64,000 nucleotides of DNA from NCBI RefSeq assembly GCF_033115175.1, contig NC_084844.1:29855885-29919884 (forward strand), in the 5' to 3' direction. The stretch is from Lepus europaeus. Lineage: Eukaryota > Chordata > Mammalia > Lagomorpha > Leporidae. Every line of letters begins with the position of its first letter. Positions within the stretch are counted from its first letter, which is position 1. The translations under genes were made by a program, and so were the position numbers. Positions 1 to 11,757 of the stretch are shown here, in pieces. The notes under the pieces are model-generated. The model made no database searches, was not told the DNA's origin, and was given only the letters and a program-made list of their open reading frames with translations.

Positions 1-165
1 ACTCCACTACAAGATTATTGGAATTCATAAGAGGGTTTGGCAAATTACAGGATATAAAATCAACACACAAAAATCAACAGCCTTTGTATACACAAACAAT
101 GCCATGGCTGAGAAACACCTTGTTAAGATCAGTCCCATAAACAGAAGCTGTAGGGGCACCGCTTT
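1..165 (+). mobile_element. L1 ORF2 remnant (reverse transcriptase region)
   Basis: Frame 2 from the window edge reads like the L1 ORF2 reverse transcriptase: residues GYKINTQKSTAFVYTNN match the conserved G-K-I-N-x-Q-K-S segment downstream of the catalytic region. Similarity fades after about base 155, and stop codons follow. The copy continues off the left edge, so its full length is unknown. It is a dead fragment. Confidence 0.75.
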
Positions 166-270
166 CTTTCTCATTTATGATACAACTTGGCTGAAGTTCA
201 GCTCCACTCCATCTTCACTCTGGATCACAGGTTGATGGAGCCTCAAAGGACTAGATCCTTACTAATACAG

Positions 271-662
271 TGTGTTGAATAGTGGCTGCCACTTACAGCC
301 TTGGAATATGACATATTTGAATATGAGTTCTCTGGTAGATGAAATTAGCTTCTATCCAGTGATTGGTGTCCTAATAAAAGGAAAGGACACAGAGATACAG
401 AGAAAGTGTTGTGATAAGGGAGGGAAAGATTGGAGCAATGCATCTGTGAGGTAAAAAAAAAAAAAATGCCAGGCATCGCTAAAAATCACAAGAAACTGGG
501 AAACTGGCATGAGATGGCTTTTCCCTCAGACTCATCAGACAGAAATCAGCCCTTCAGACCCCTTTGTACTTCTCATCTTCTTGGCTGTGAGCAAACTAAT
601 TGCCATTTTTTAAGCCACTCTGTGTGTGGTAATTTATTATGGCAACCCTAGGAAACTAACAG
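271..662 (+). mobile_element. Solo LTR of an ERVL-MaLR element, MLT1-like
   Basis: It begins tgtgttgaatagtggctgcc and ends with ggcaaccctaggaaactaac, both typical of MLT1 LTRs. The internal order also fits: 'attggtgtcctaataa', then 'gacacagagatacagag', then 'agattggagcaatgc', then 'taagccactctgtgtgtgg'. An A-run at about 453-466 interrupts it. No internal retroviral sequence is attached. This is an old solo LTR; the exact subfamily is not assigned. Confidence 0.8.
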
Positions 663-1236
663 AACTGGTCGCTGAGGCAATTGGAAAGAGTTCTGGAGTG
701 CCTCAACCAACTTGGAATTAAACATCATGCTTCCTTTACACTGTCAACTCTTTAGCCAGAACTACTTACAAAACCCACCCACCAGAAGGAAGTCAGGGAA
801 AGCAATCCTGTCAAGTGCCAGGAGCAGAGATCCAGAAATATTTGGTAATGGTGCTAATGACAATCATTGAGCCCACTGTATGAATTTGCTTTCCGAGTAA
901 GAAGTACAAGAAAAACTACATCTTTGCAAATGTATGCTGATGCAAACAGATGACAGTCCAATCCTCTACTCTTGTGACAGAGAGATATTTTGCCACCCAA
1001 ATCTCCAAAGTGACATTCCATATATACTTTCTGACAGCTATTTCAAATTTGAATCTGAAAATTCCTCTCAAAATTTGGCAATGACTCAACATTCCTAAGA
1101 AAAGCCTACCCTTCCTCATAACCTTTTGAATGGCATTTTCAGGAGGGACATCAGGAAAATATTGCCTGAATTCATCCTACAAAGATTGGATTTGGGTATT
1201 TTCTTTGTGATCACTTTTTTAAAAAAGGGTATTTTT
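663..1236. other. Unclassified sequence, no gene seen
   Basis: I see no repeat family I can name and no frame with coding character. The longest open frame (minus, 67 codons) has no recognisable motif. Confidence 0.5.
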
Positions 1237-3104
1237 TTAAGCTACAAGTAATTTTTCTGATTGAGAGGCAAATAGAACCTGATAGAAGGGGCTTGATAAT
1301 AATCTGGTGGGCTTTAGGCCTTGTAAGTTAAGAGGCCCAGACCTATCTATCTCTTCACATGGGGTATGTCCTAAGGGAGGTGTGAACCTCCTAAGGGAAG
1401 GCACTCTGTTGACTTTCATTACTTGGCTGGCCTGGGAGGAGAGCTGGCCAGGTAAAGGCAGGTGGCATCTCTAACAAGAAATTTACAGTTCTGCCTGCAA
1501 TGTTGCTGACCCTACTTGACCATACCCTCAGCTGCAGTGGTCACTTTGGAAGTTGGGCTGAGTGAAGGGCTTTTCAGCTTGGAGCCAATAAGATCTGTGG
1601 CTCTGACCTGGGCATCCTTTGATTCCAGGGCAGGTCCATTTCCAGTGATCCAACTCTTGGCAGAGCTGCCAGGGCTCTTCACAAGCTGACTTCTGCTGAA
1701 GCCCAGGCTTACCACATTGAAAGCCACTGCAGTGGACTGGCCTGTTGGGTCTCCTTGAGGGCAGATCACTGCACAGATCAGCCATTAATAGGCCTGCCAC
1801 CCATTGCCCTTGATGCCTAGCTTTCTTTTCCTCCTGGTTTGTGTTAAAGCAGACCAGAGGATGCAAGTCAAGGGAGTGCCCGTGTCCCATCTCTAATCTT
1901 CGGTGGCCTGAACTACAAGTCTATAGTCACAGGCATGTTCTGTAGTAGTTTTTCTAAGGTAGACAATGCCCATGAGGAAAATTATATTCTCACTTTAAAA
2001 CTTTCTTTCCCTTTGTTCTGAAAGGGAGGTTTTTTTTTTCTACTTACTGTATACTTCGCTGATGGCAAAGTGAATCTAGCTATGAGATTGTTATTTAAGT
2101 TCTTATTTTGGCTATGCTATTACAGAAAAATGTCAGCCATCTCTTATAAGGTCTAAAGATTAAATTGTGCATCCCACAGATTCCTTCATAATAGAATTAG
2201 TTCCCTACCTTGAAGAGAATAGAGAAGTGAAAGAACAAGTTGGGCTTAGAATAGAGAAATGAGGGAGCAAGTCCTAGATCGCTTGCTGACAATAGAAATA
2301 TCGCATGAATACTTAGCAAACCGTTTCAACCCTTAGATAAGAACTTAATAAAACATTTACCGGAAGGTCCAATGCCTTCTATAAATTTTAAGAATCATGT
2401 GTTTGAAAACACCTCTTAAATATCTAACATGGTGTAGTTTGTTTAACCAGTAAACTTAAGCACAACCATATAAAATGTTTTTAGTTTCTTTCTACCAACA
2501 AGTTTAAAACATATGATACACAGATTCAGGTCATACAAATTAAAATGTACCTTTGATTGATTTTAGCAGCTTAAATTTATGGACAATCTTATCTAAAAGC
2601 CATTTAAAATAAAACTCTTAATAAAATTTCCCCATGTGGACATACAATATGTACGCACATATAACATAGCATAATAGACCAATATCAAAATCCAAAATAT
2701 CTGGTTGAAATAAGATTCCTTAAAATCATGACATAACATAGACCAAATCTGATCATTGTTACAAGGTGATTATTCAAGTCTTTGAAAATAAGCACATAGT
2801 TAAATAACCCATAGCTCTTCATCTCCTCCCTCTCTTTTTCCACTCTTAGATTTAACAGGGATCACTTTTCAGTTAAAATTTAAACACCTAAGAATAATTG
2901 TGTGTTAATTACTGAGTTCAACCAATAGTACTAGAACCACAACAACAACAACAAATACTAAAAAGGATAAAGTATTACATTGTACATCTAAAGTCAGGAC
3001 AGGAGCTGATCAGTTCATTGTTGCTTATAGTGTCCATTTCACTTAACAGGTTTCCCCTTTGGCGCTCAGTTGTCACCGATCAGGGAAAACAAATGATATA
3101 TTTT
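1237..3104 (-). mobile_element. Probable reverse-strand rabbit L1 tail (variant 3' UTR)
   Basis: The last part (about 2815-3104) is clearly homologous to 45730-46000 in this window, which is a reverse-strand rabbit L1 3' UTR. Shared blocks include 'cacttttcagtta', 'acacctaagaataattgtg' and 'ttcaaccaat'. T-rich sequence at about 1212-1237 fits the tail of a minus-strand insertion. The segment 1237-2814 does not match the other L1 tails here; I infer it belongs to the same element as a variant tail. It is less sure than the right-hand part. Confidence 0.45.
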
Positions 3105-3462
3105 TTAAAGATTTATTTTATTTGTTTGAAAGAATTACAGAGAGAGGGAGAGGGAGAGGGAGAGGGAGAGGGAGAGGGAGAGGGAGAGGGAGAGGGAGAG
3201 GGAGAGGGGTCTTCCATGCACTGGTTCACTCTCCAAATGGCTACAATGGCCTAGACTGAGCTAGGCTGAATCCAGGAGCTTCTTCTGGGTCCCCCACATA
3301 GGTGCAGTAGCCCAAATATTCAGGTCATCTTCCACTGCTTTTCCAAGCACAAAAGCAGGGAGCTGGATTGGAATTGGAACAGCTGGGACTAGACTCAGCG
3401 CCCATATGGGATGCCTGCACCATAAGTGGCAGTTCTATCTGCTGTCCCACAGCACTGGCCCC
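3105..3462 (-). mobile_element. C SINE, reverse strand
   Basis: Starts with tail complement 'aaagatttattttatttg' and ends with 'cagcactggcccc', the complement of the C SINE head. The body contains the usual 'tggttcactctccaaatgg', 'gctggattggaattgg' and 'cgcccatatgggatgcc'. The polypurine (CT) tract has expanded into a hexamer repeat, listed separately. Confidence 0.93.
3141..3209 (+). repeat. (GAGGGA)n microsatellite inside the SINE
   Basis: About eleven units of gagggа-type hexamer run in perfect phase. They replace the CT-rich segment that precedes the tail of the C SINE on the other strand. Both strands' open frames through it (GEGEGE or GRGRGR) are products of the repeat, not of a gene. 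Confidence 0.95.
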
Positions 3463-4126
3463 ATGCTTCAGCTTCTAAATCCAACCAAGTTTTCACCCAT
3501 TGACAACAGAGGAACCTCAAATGAGACCAAATACCTTTATGATAGTACTCAAGTCCTCCTTTTTTTGAGACAACATCCTTCTTTGTGTACTTAATATCCT
3601 TTGCACAAATGTAAAACTGTCTCCTGATTTTATACCATGCAGCGCTGAAGTAGGCATTTTTAGATTACAATGGGCAATTCAATATGCAATTAATATAAAA
3701 AGTTGACTTTTAATCATTACCTTTTTAACTAATATTGTGTCTTTTCATTTAAAATAGTAATTGGGAAAATTATTTAAACTTTTAATTTATGAGACTATAA
3801 CCTGATTTACTCCTAGTTATTTTTGAAAAAGACCTCTGAAATAAATCCTATACTGAGTAAAATACAAAGAAAACCTGTTAGTTTATGTCAGAAATTTAGC
3901 AGCCTTCTGCCCTCAGAGATTTCTTTGTTCCATCTTCCGCACATCCAGCCAGTGTATTTTGGCAAAAAAAAAAAAAAAAAGAAAACTTCTTTGTGTTACC
4001 TTTGTATCCCTTTATGTGTTAGTTGCTTTAGATGGAAAACTGGTTGACAAGGAGAACTAAAGCTAAAATATAATATTAAACTATGTGATTCAATTCTTTG
4101 TAAAGTAAGACACTTTGTGTGTAGCA

Positions 4127-4130
<4 letters not shown>
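3463..4130. other. Unclassified AT-rich sequence
   Basis: No recognisable gene or repeat. An A-run of 17 lies at about 3964-3981. Confidence 0.45.
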
Positions 4131-4165
<35 letters not shown>

Positions 4166-4427
4166 CACTCCTCAATTATCCACAACAGCTGGAGTTCAGC
4201 CAGGCTGAAGCCAGGAACCTGGAACTCAAGCTCCACAGCATGGGAACTTGGATTGCTCACTTGGGGGGCAGGAACCCAAGTACCGGAGCCACCACTTTCT
4301 GCCTCCCAAGGTGTACATTAGCAGAAAGCCAGTATTGGAACCCAAGGCTGGACTTGAACCCACTCATTCTGATGTGAGATGCAGGTATATCAAAAAGTGT
4401 CTTAATTACTAGAGCAAACACCTGACC
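4131..4427 (-). mobile_element. C SINE, reverse strand, old subtype
   Basis: A T-run of about 32 marks the tail complement. The body 'gctgaagccaggaacctgg', 'gcctcccaaggtgtacatta' and 'cccactcattctgatgtgag' is the older C SINE subtype. The GA-rich segment after the tail is missing, so the T-run joins almost directly to the body. Confidence 0.85.
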
Positions 4428-4439
4428 AAAAGCCAACAT

Positions 4440-5085
4440 TTAGGGGTGTGTGATATCAGACAATCTCCTGCTTCCACCAACCCAATGAAAAATAATACCC
4501 ATGTAGCTAGCATTGCTACATCACAGTAAGTTTCTTCATTTTGTGGGCCACTTTATTCATGCATAATTCACATCTAACAAAATTGCCCTCTTTAGAATAT
4601 AATTTGTAGAGGTTTGGCAAACAGTTGTGTAAGTACTACAAAAAAATATATAAAACCACCCCATCACCTTTTCAAATTTTCACTGAATTTCACTATATTT
4701 TGACTTCCTTCTCTAAGTTCCTGTTGTTCACAATGAATTATCATTTGTCTACATTTCTAGCTTTAATTCTTAGATATTTTGTTGAGGATTTTGTATCTAT
4801 TTCCTATTTGGTGCCTTCTTTAATGTTATTTGAATAGTTTCAGAAGTGTACCTATCTACTGTTTTTAATTATATATTTCTGTATTTTAATGATTATTCTA
4901 TGAATATCATCTTTAATTTTTCACTATCTGCTTAGAATGTATATTTTATCACTTTCAGTGGACTATAGAGATATTATCTCCTACCATTTATATCATGTCT
5001 CTCTCATCTCCAAGGTTGATGTGAAAACTGAAGTTGCTCAAATCATTTCATCATTGTAAGTAATGCTGTAGCTTTATAGACTTTA
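4440..5085. other. Unclassified AT-rich sequence
   Basis: A T-rich plus strand is present, but no named element is supported. A very old L1 is possible but not shown. Confidence 0.35.
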
Positions 5086-5396
5086 TTTTTTAATTGAATA
5101 TATATATATATTTTTTTCCTTCTTTGAAAGGCATAGAGACAAGCAGAGGTCTTCTATCTCCTGGTTCACTTTCCAAATGCTACAATGGCCAGGACTGCAT
5201 CAAGCTGAAGCCAGGAGCACAGAAAATCTGAGTGCCACATGTGGGTAGAAAGGACCCAAGGACTTGAGTCATCACCTGTTGCCTCCTAGGATGTGCAGCA
5301 ACAGAGAGCTGATTGAGAAGTTGAGCTGGGACTTGAAACCAAGCTTTCTTGATATAGAACACAGGTTTCAAGCAGTGGGCCAAAATCCCATCCCCT
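5086..5396 (-). mobile_element. C SINE, reverse strand, diverged
   Basis: Body landmarks: 'ttctttgaaaggcatagaga', 'tcctggttcactttccaaat', 'gctgaagccaggagcac', 'gacttgagtcatcacctgttg'. The tail side contains a (TA)n run at about 5097-5110. Confidence 0.85.
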
Positions 5397-5522
5397 CTTT
5401 TTCTTTAGTTTTTGCCAACTTGAGGATTTCTTTCCTTCTCCCCTTCAACCATTGAGTTTCACTGAATTTTTTTTTAATTTGCATTTTTTTCAAATTTGGA
5501 ATATTTTCTTTTCTAAAATCTG

Positions 5523-5668
5523 TTTTTTATGGAGAGGGAGCTCCAGAGAAACAGAAAAAGGTTCTTCCATCCCCTGATTCACTCCCCCAAGTGGTCACAA
5601 GACCAGGGGCTGGCCAGGCTGAAGCCAGAAGCCTAGAACTCCATCTGGGTCTCCCATATGGGTGGTGT
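5523..5668 (-). mobile_element. C SINE fragment, reverse strand
   Basis: Only the tail-proximal half is present: 'ttcttccatcccctgattca', 'gccaggctgaagccag', 'tctgggtctcccatatgggt'. After about 5668 the sequence no longer follows the SINE. Confidence 0.7.
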
Positions 5669-6575
5669 TGCCAGTGCTGTGTAGTCTCTTCCTATAGGAC
5701 AGCAGGACTAAAAAAATCCTGCAAGGCATTCCAAAGATGGCCAGGCTGCAGTCTCCACAAAGGGCATCATCCCAAGGCTCACCTAAGGCTACCAAGGGTA
5801 GTCGTATATCACCAAATATAAGCATACATTCTTTAGAGCTCCAAGAGGAGGGGCTGGCCTTGCAACACAATTCTCCAACACACAATATGATATGCTATGC
5901 TTTCATTCACACCAACATTCACACACTACATCACACAATCTAAGTAATACTGTCAAGTAATAATTTAGGGAAAGAGCATTACAGAGGAGGAATCTTAGCC
6001 TCAGTCTTAGGTACACTGATTTAAGGTTAACAAACTAATCCAAATTCCAGTTGGTCAGGGTACATGATGACCTGCGATAATTACGGTAGTATGGCAGCCC
6101 CTGGAGGCAGAGCTTGGTAGTCCTCAAGGCTTGGTGTCTAACAGTAGTCTTGTCCAGGAGCTCTGGTATTCAATCCTCTCACAGGAGTACCTTCTAACAC
6201 CAGGAGAGCAGCATGAGCAGGCCCTCCACAAAAGATAATGGAACAGGCACAGAAATGCTTGTCTCACCCAAAACAGGCTCCTGGTATTGGAATTTCCCAC
6301 CAGGCCCCCTTCCAGACTACCAGAGAGTGCGCTGCACAACTCCTTTGTTCTTTCCTGAGATGCCAAGTGGAGTGGCCCCATGGGACACTCCAGTTCTCTA
6401 GTGCTTGAAAACAACTTGCTTTTTTCTTCCTTATCAACCCCTCCAACTTTCTGTGGCAGGGTGGTGTAAGTTAACCATTTTCCAAGAACTGATTCATTAC
6501 AAGTCACAATACTTTGCTGAAATTTATCAGCTTGTCCAAATGGCTTCACTTATGTCAAACTAACTACATGTCTTC
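5669..6575. other. Unclassified sequence with a 141-codon open frame
   Basis: The minus strand at 6124-6549 is open for 141 codons, but I recognise no domain, and an overlapping plus-strand frame is open as well. I do not call a gene. A lagomorph-specific LTR or other repeat is possible. Confidence 0.35.
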
Positions 6576-6591
6576 AAATAACTTAATACCT

Positions 6592-6922
6592 AGCTGGCGC
6601 CGCGGCTCACTAGGCCAATCCTCCAACTTGCGGCGCCGGCACACTGGGTTCTAGTCCCGGTCAGGGCACCGATCCTGTCCTGGTTGCCCCTCTTCCAGGC
6701 CAGCTCTCTGCTGTGGCCAGGGAGTGCAGTGGAGGATGGCCCAAGTCCTTGGGCCCTGCACCCCATGGGAGACCAGGAGAAGCACCTGGCTCCTGCCATC
6801 GGATCAGCGCGGTGCGCTGGCCGCAGCGCGCCTACCGCGGCGGCCATTGGAGGGTGAACCAATGGAAAAGGAAGACCTTTCTCTGTCTCTCCCTCACTGT
6901 CCACTCTGCCTGTCTCAAAAAA
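6592..6922 (+). mobile_element. C SINE, full length, young GC-rich subtype
   Basis: Complete from 'tggcgccgcggctcacta' to 'ctctgcctgtctcaaaa'. The tRNA-like B-box 'ggttctagtcc' is intact. A perfect 16-bp target-site duplication, aaataacttaatacct, flanks it at 6576-6591 and 6923-6938, a sign of fairly recent insertion. Confidence 0.97.
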
Positions 6923-6973
6923 AAATAACTTAATACCTGTTTATTTTTTTAGTATTTTAATATTCTCTATACA

Positions 6974-7136
6974 GGTAGCAAAGGTCCAAGTACTTGGGCC
7001 AACTTCTCTTGCTTTCCCAGGTGCATTATCAAAGCATTAGATCAGAAGTAGAGGAGTCAGGACTCGAACCAGTGCTCATATGGGATTCTGGTGTCACAGG
7101 CAGCATCTAATCCTGCTGCACCACAGTGCAGGCCTC
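6974..7136 (-). mobile_element. C SINE fragment, reverse strand
   Basis: Head-proximal half only: 'ccaagtacttgggcca', 'gtcaggactcgaaccag', 'catatgggattctgg', ending 'caccacagtgcaggcctc'. Confidence 0.8.
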
Positions 7137-7149
7137 AACCCATATTTCT

Positions 7150-7504
7150 TGAATATTTTTTCAGCACCACTCTCTTTCTCTTACACGTCTCTCACACCCC
7201 AAACATTTTGTCAAACAGGTATCTGAGAGTCCATCCATAATTTAAAATTATTTCTCTTTTTATTGTTTAGAAAGAGTCATTTCTATTGCTCTACTTTCAG
7301 CTTCAATAATTCTGTCTTCTCTCATCTCCATTCTGCTCCAGAGTTCATAATTCATCAATTCACTCATTTAAAATTTACATTTTGAATTTCCAAAACTTCC
7401 ACTTCATTTTTCTTCATTTTCTATCTCTTTATGAAAATTTGCTTTCTTTCCATTCCTTTCAAGAGTTTTTGAACTTGTTATAAAAGTTGTTTAAAGTTCT
7501 TGTC
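7150..7504 (-). mobile_element. Possible ancient L1 remnant, reverse strand
   Basis: The T-rich run with 'gtcttctctcatctccattc', 'cattttgaatttccaaaac' and 'tgttataaaagttgtttaaa' resembles the complement of old L1M/HAL1 sequence. This is recall-based and weak. Confidence 0.35.
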
Positions 7505-7847
7505 TGGAGCCTGCATTGTGGCACAGCAATTAAAGCCACTGCCTGCAGTGCTGGCATCCCATATGTCCTCTGGTTCATATCCAACTATTCCACTTCTGAT
7601 TCAGCTCCTTACTAATGTGCCTGGGAAAAGCAGAAGATGGTCCAAGTGTTTGGATCCCTGCCACTCATGAGGGAGATATGAATGAAACCCCTGGCTCCTA
7701 GCTTTGGCCTGGCCCAGCCCTAGACATTATGGCCATTTGGGGAGTAGACCTGCAGATGGAAGATAGACCTCTCTCCCTCCCTCCCTTCCTCCCCATTCCC
7801 TACATAGTGCTTTCAAATAATTAAATAAATCTTTTAAAAAATAAAAC
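7505..7847 (+). mobile_element. C SINE, full length, old subtype
   Basis: Head 'ggagcctgcattgtggcaca', then 'ctggcatcccatatgtcc', 'gatggtccaagtgtttgg' and a CT tract. The tail is 'caaataattaaataaatc'. Confidence 0.92.
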
Positions 7848-7851
7848 TTTT

Positions 7852-7892
7852 GGGGCCAGCGCTGTGGCACAGCGGGTTAAAGCCCTGGCCTG
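7852..7892 (+). mobile_element. C SINE head fragment (first ~41 bp only)
   Basis: Near-perfect SINE 5' end 'ggggccagcgctgtggcaca' through 'aagccctggcctg', directly after the A-rich tail of the preceding SINE. The remaining ~300 bp is absent and unrelated sequence follows, so this copy has lost its 3' side, not its 5' side. Confidence 0.85.
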
Positions 7893-9275
7893 TGTGTTAT
7901 TTCAGTATCCAACATCTTGGATGTGCTTGTGAGATTCAGACCCGAGCCTGTGAACCCAAGAGTTCATAAGCAATTTGAGGAGATTGCTCCCTGTCTGCAA
8001 TCTCATTAATACTTTCCATTTAGCCTGGGGAATCCTTTGCAGTCTGCCAGACAACCTTTAGTTATCCTGCTCTGCCATGCATATCTGCAGCTCCCATCAA
8101 GTCTATGAACAGCAGTTGGAAACCAAAGTGGTACCTTGAATTCTAATACTCTTCCCCAATACCCCTGCTACTATGTACTTCTCAGTCTTATCAGATAGTT
8201 ATCCCAAGCTTCTGTCCTGATTCAGTAATTTTACCCTTGGTAAACACTCCATCTTACTTATAGTCAACCTGCAATATCTTTGTTTAAATAAAATAAATGT
8301 ACAGTTTCAGAAATAACATAATATTCAGGATATGCAATAGAGATGACAGTGTAAATTACACTGAACACACTGGAAAGCATTTCAGGTAACACATATCTCT
8401 TACATTGCTTGTTCTGAATTCGTTTTCACTCCATCTTCTTAGGATGCCCCACAGCTATGACTACTCAGAGACAGATTTGCTCTTAGTAATTTACATTATA
8501 AAAGCAGGAGTTCTCTTTTCCATTTTTCAAAAAAAAGTTATATTAATGAATACTTACATCAAGACACATGTGTCTCTTGTCATTTGCCTTGTGACTCCAC
8601 CCCTTTGTTCAGCTTGGCTGTCCTAACATCATACTGACTATGTGCAGGTTGCAGATAGCTTCAAAGCATTTGATGGTTGAGTATTTGGTATTCGGACCAG
8701 GTCAGGATGGGCAAAGCCAACTTGAAAATTTGAACGTCCTTCATAGAATCAACTGCATGGAAAAACTCTGTAAGAATGACAGAGAATGTCCTATAAATAA
8801 AATTTTAACCTAAGTGATGGCCTTACATATATAAGATTATCTTCATAAAGTAAAAAAATTACCCAAGGTGGTTACTCTTTCACATTTAACATGTAAACCC
8901 TTACTAAATTACCAGAGGCAAATAACACTGTTCATCAGAGTTTATTCCAAAAATCCATTCTCCTACTTTTATTTCTTCCTGAGAAACTACTACTCTTGCT
9001 TTCAGTTCAGGTTGAGTATGTTTCCCTCGTATTAAAACCTTCATTGATACAGCAATCAAAAATATTTTTTCTCTATCCTGTATTCCTAAAGCACTGTGTT
9101 CATCATGGCCATATTTTTCAGGCTGTTGTATAGCTTATCTTAGGTAGTCTTGACCCACAGATAGATTGTTAGCTTCTTGATGGCTGGGCCCTAGGACTAT
9201 TTCATTTTTTTTACTTTTCCTCATCCCCACTGCCTTGTTTGGTGGCTAGTATTTGGATCATAAATATTCCTGGAC
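7893..9275. other. Unclassified sequence, no gene seen
   Basis: No repeat or exon is supported in about 1.4 kb. The longest open frame, 8405-8626, has no known motif. Confidence 0.45.
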
Positions 9276-11670
9276 TGGAGGATCCCAAGATGACTGAATA
9301 GGGAAAAGACTTGCTGATTTTGACCAATGGGAAATAGCAGAAGAAAAGCACAGGAAGTGTATTCACAAGAGGGAAGTTGGAAAGAAGTTTGCAGTGGAAA
9401 TTCTACAGAAATAAGAGTGATGCCATGGAGCAGGGCAGAAAGTGCAGATGTGAGCAGTGAGCGGGGACACCACACGTGACTCCTGCTGCCAGGGGCTGGA
9501 GGGGACTCCAGCCTCTGAGACAGAGCTGAGGACAGACTATGACAGCCTGGGCCACTGGTGACATTGCTTGAAGGCTAACCGGGGGATCACAGTGTCTTTG
9601 AGTCTGGCTTGGAGCCCTGGTGGAGAGAAGGGCACCCACCTAATTCAGCAAAGGAAAAGCACATTTCTTTCTCCCCATATTTCCACTAGAGCACCCAGCA
9701 ACTGACAGGGAGAAGGCACCATCCTGACACCAGTAGGGGCTGTGTCAGCTCTTGCACATGTGACCACAGGGTTTTACCAGAGGGAAAGATCTGCATTTCC
9801 CACTGACATTGAGCTTGGCTGGGACAGTTTACAAGGGCCAGGCACACACTTAGGATTCTGAGATGCGCCCATTCTCTCAGCCTATCACAGGCTCTGGGGC
9901 TCAAACTGTCAAGGCAGAGCACATACATACAGCTGGTTCTGGGAATCTGTCTGCTCTCTCCATGGAAGGGACAGGCTCACAGACTGAGAGGGATTCTTTG
10001 TGACTTTGGGAGCCTTGTGTGCTGACTGGGGGAATTTTATGACCGTGTGATAGGGCATGGGGTGTAGCTGGATCTCTAGGCAATCACTGTGTCTGGCTCA
10101 GAGCTCCCTGAATGACTGAGGTGGGTAGTGGCAGAGGGCACTATGCTCACACTAAGATCTGCACAGTTCCTTTGTGTGGATCATGCATCGCCACTGTGGG
10201 CTAACAAGAGGCATTGACCACTTTAGAAGAGAGAAGGTGAGGGTGTGATTATGCCAACAGGCTTCATCAAACCCTCCCTCATGCTGACAATAGAGATGAC
10301 CCATTGTGCACTACTTGGGTGTCACCCTGGATCATTGCCCTCCCTTGAGCACTGACCAGAGCTCCTTGGCCCCACCCAGCACATGCCTCTGGGTATTCAC
10401 TGAAGGAAAAGACACTCCACAGAGGCATAGTTCAAAGAGCAAACACATCAGTGGAGAAAACCAACAAGTGTCTTCACAAATGCCAAAAAATAAATGCAGA
10501 TCTACAAGAAACAAGAACAAGGAAGACAACATGACTCCCCCAAAGAAACACAACAAGATCTCAATATTACAAGGTGAAGATGAAGATCTTCACTTCATTG
10601 CCTGAAAAGGAATTCAAATGAATGATCATAGGATTACTCAGAAACAACAAGAATTAAGGTCATGAGTTAAAGAAATCCATACATGACATGGAGGAAAATT
10701 TTTCCCATAAGATAGATTTTGAAGAGAAATCAAACTGACATATTAGAAATGGAAGACTTGATATACCAAATAAAAATGCAGTAGAAAACCTTAACAATAA
10801 ACTTTGTGAGGCAGAATGAAGAATATCTGAGCTGGAAGACAAATTTTTAAAAATATCCCAGTCAGACAAGAAGGAGGAGGAGGAGGAGGAAGAGAAGAAG
10901 AGGGAGGGGGAGGAGGAGGGGGAGGAAATTAGTAAAATTAAAAGCAGTTTTGGAGATTTATTGGATTTATGGGACACAAAGACAGAACATATGGGTCTTG
11001 GAAGTTTGTGAATATGTGGAAAGAGGGAAAGGATTATAAGGCCTATTCAGAAAAATGATTACAGAAAATGTCCCTAATTTGGAGAAAGAAAGGGACATCC
11101 AAGTACAGGAAGCCCAAAGATCTAATAGACATGACAAGAGAAGATCTTCAACGTGACACGCCATAGTCAAACTTCAACAATATAACATAAAGAAAAGATT
11201 AAATGTGTGTAATAGAAACACCAGATTACTTTTAGAAGATCTCCAACTAGACTCGCAGCTGACTTCTCATCAGAAACTCTACAGGCTAGGAAAGAATGCA
11301 GAGACAAAGTCCCAAGTTTTTAGAAAAAAATAAATAAATAAATAAACTGTCATCCCAGAATACTGTATCCTACAAAGATCTCATTTATGAATGAATACAA
11401 AATAAATCCCTACCATAGCAAACAGAAATTGAATTTGTCACCACATGTTTGGCCTTACAAAAGATGCTTAAGGATGTTCTACACACAGAAACAGAATGAT
11501 AGTAATCACTATGAATGAATGTAAAGGCAGAAAATCTCCTAGTAAAAGTACAAAAGAAATAATAAGCAAACAATAGGAATATTCATGGAAAAATGGCAGG
11601 GACAAGTCATTACGTATCAATTGTAACCTTGAATGCAAATTGCCTAATTCTCCAAGTACAGGTACAGACT
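9276..11670 (+). mobile_element. L1 5' region: 5' UTR, ORF1 remnant, inter-ORF region, start of ORF2
   Basis: Starts with 'gatcccaagatgactgaata', a typical mammalian L1 5' UTR opening. About 1 kb of GC-richer 5' UTR follows. ORF1-like sequence starts near the ATG at 10480 (MPKNKCRSTRNKNKEDN) and soon meets a stop. The coiled-coil region and a (GGA)n run at about 10873-10925 come next. The ORF2 start is at 11593: MAGTSHYVSIVTLNANC aligns with the start of the L1 endonuclease domain (family: TLNVNGLN). All frames are broken. An attached 5' UTR is unusual, since most L1 copies are 5'-truncated. Confidence 0.8.
10873..10926 (+). repeat. (GGA)n-rich purine tract in L1 ORF1 remnant
   Basis: An imperfect gga/gaa/ggg repeat lies where the ORF1 coiled coil would encode Glu/Lys-rich sequence. 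Confidence 0.85.
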
Positions 11671-11757
11671 AGGTATTGGCAATATGGCTTAGTGGGTAAA
11701 TCCTCCACCTGTGGCACTGATATCCCAAAAGGGCACTAGTTCAAGTCCCAACAGCAG
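11671..11757 (+). mobile_element. C SINE head fragment
   Basis: The first ~85 bp of a C SINE ('ggcttagtgggtaaatcct', 'tggcactgatatccca', 'agttcaagtccca') is followed at once by a second SINE. The rest of the first copy is not found after the second. Confidence 0.75.

Noticed and set aside
3018..3254. Gly-Glu repeat protein
   Set aside because: It is a translation of the (GAGGGA)n microsatellite inside a SINE.
6124..6549. 141-codon minus-strand open frame
   Set aside because: No recognisable family; plus strand is also partly open; likely unclassified repeat or chance.
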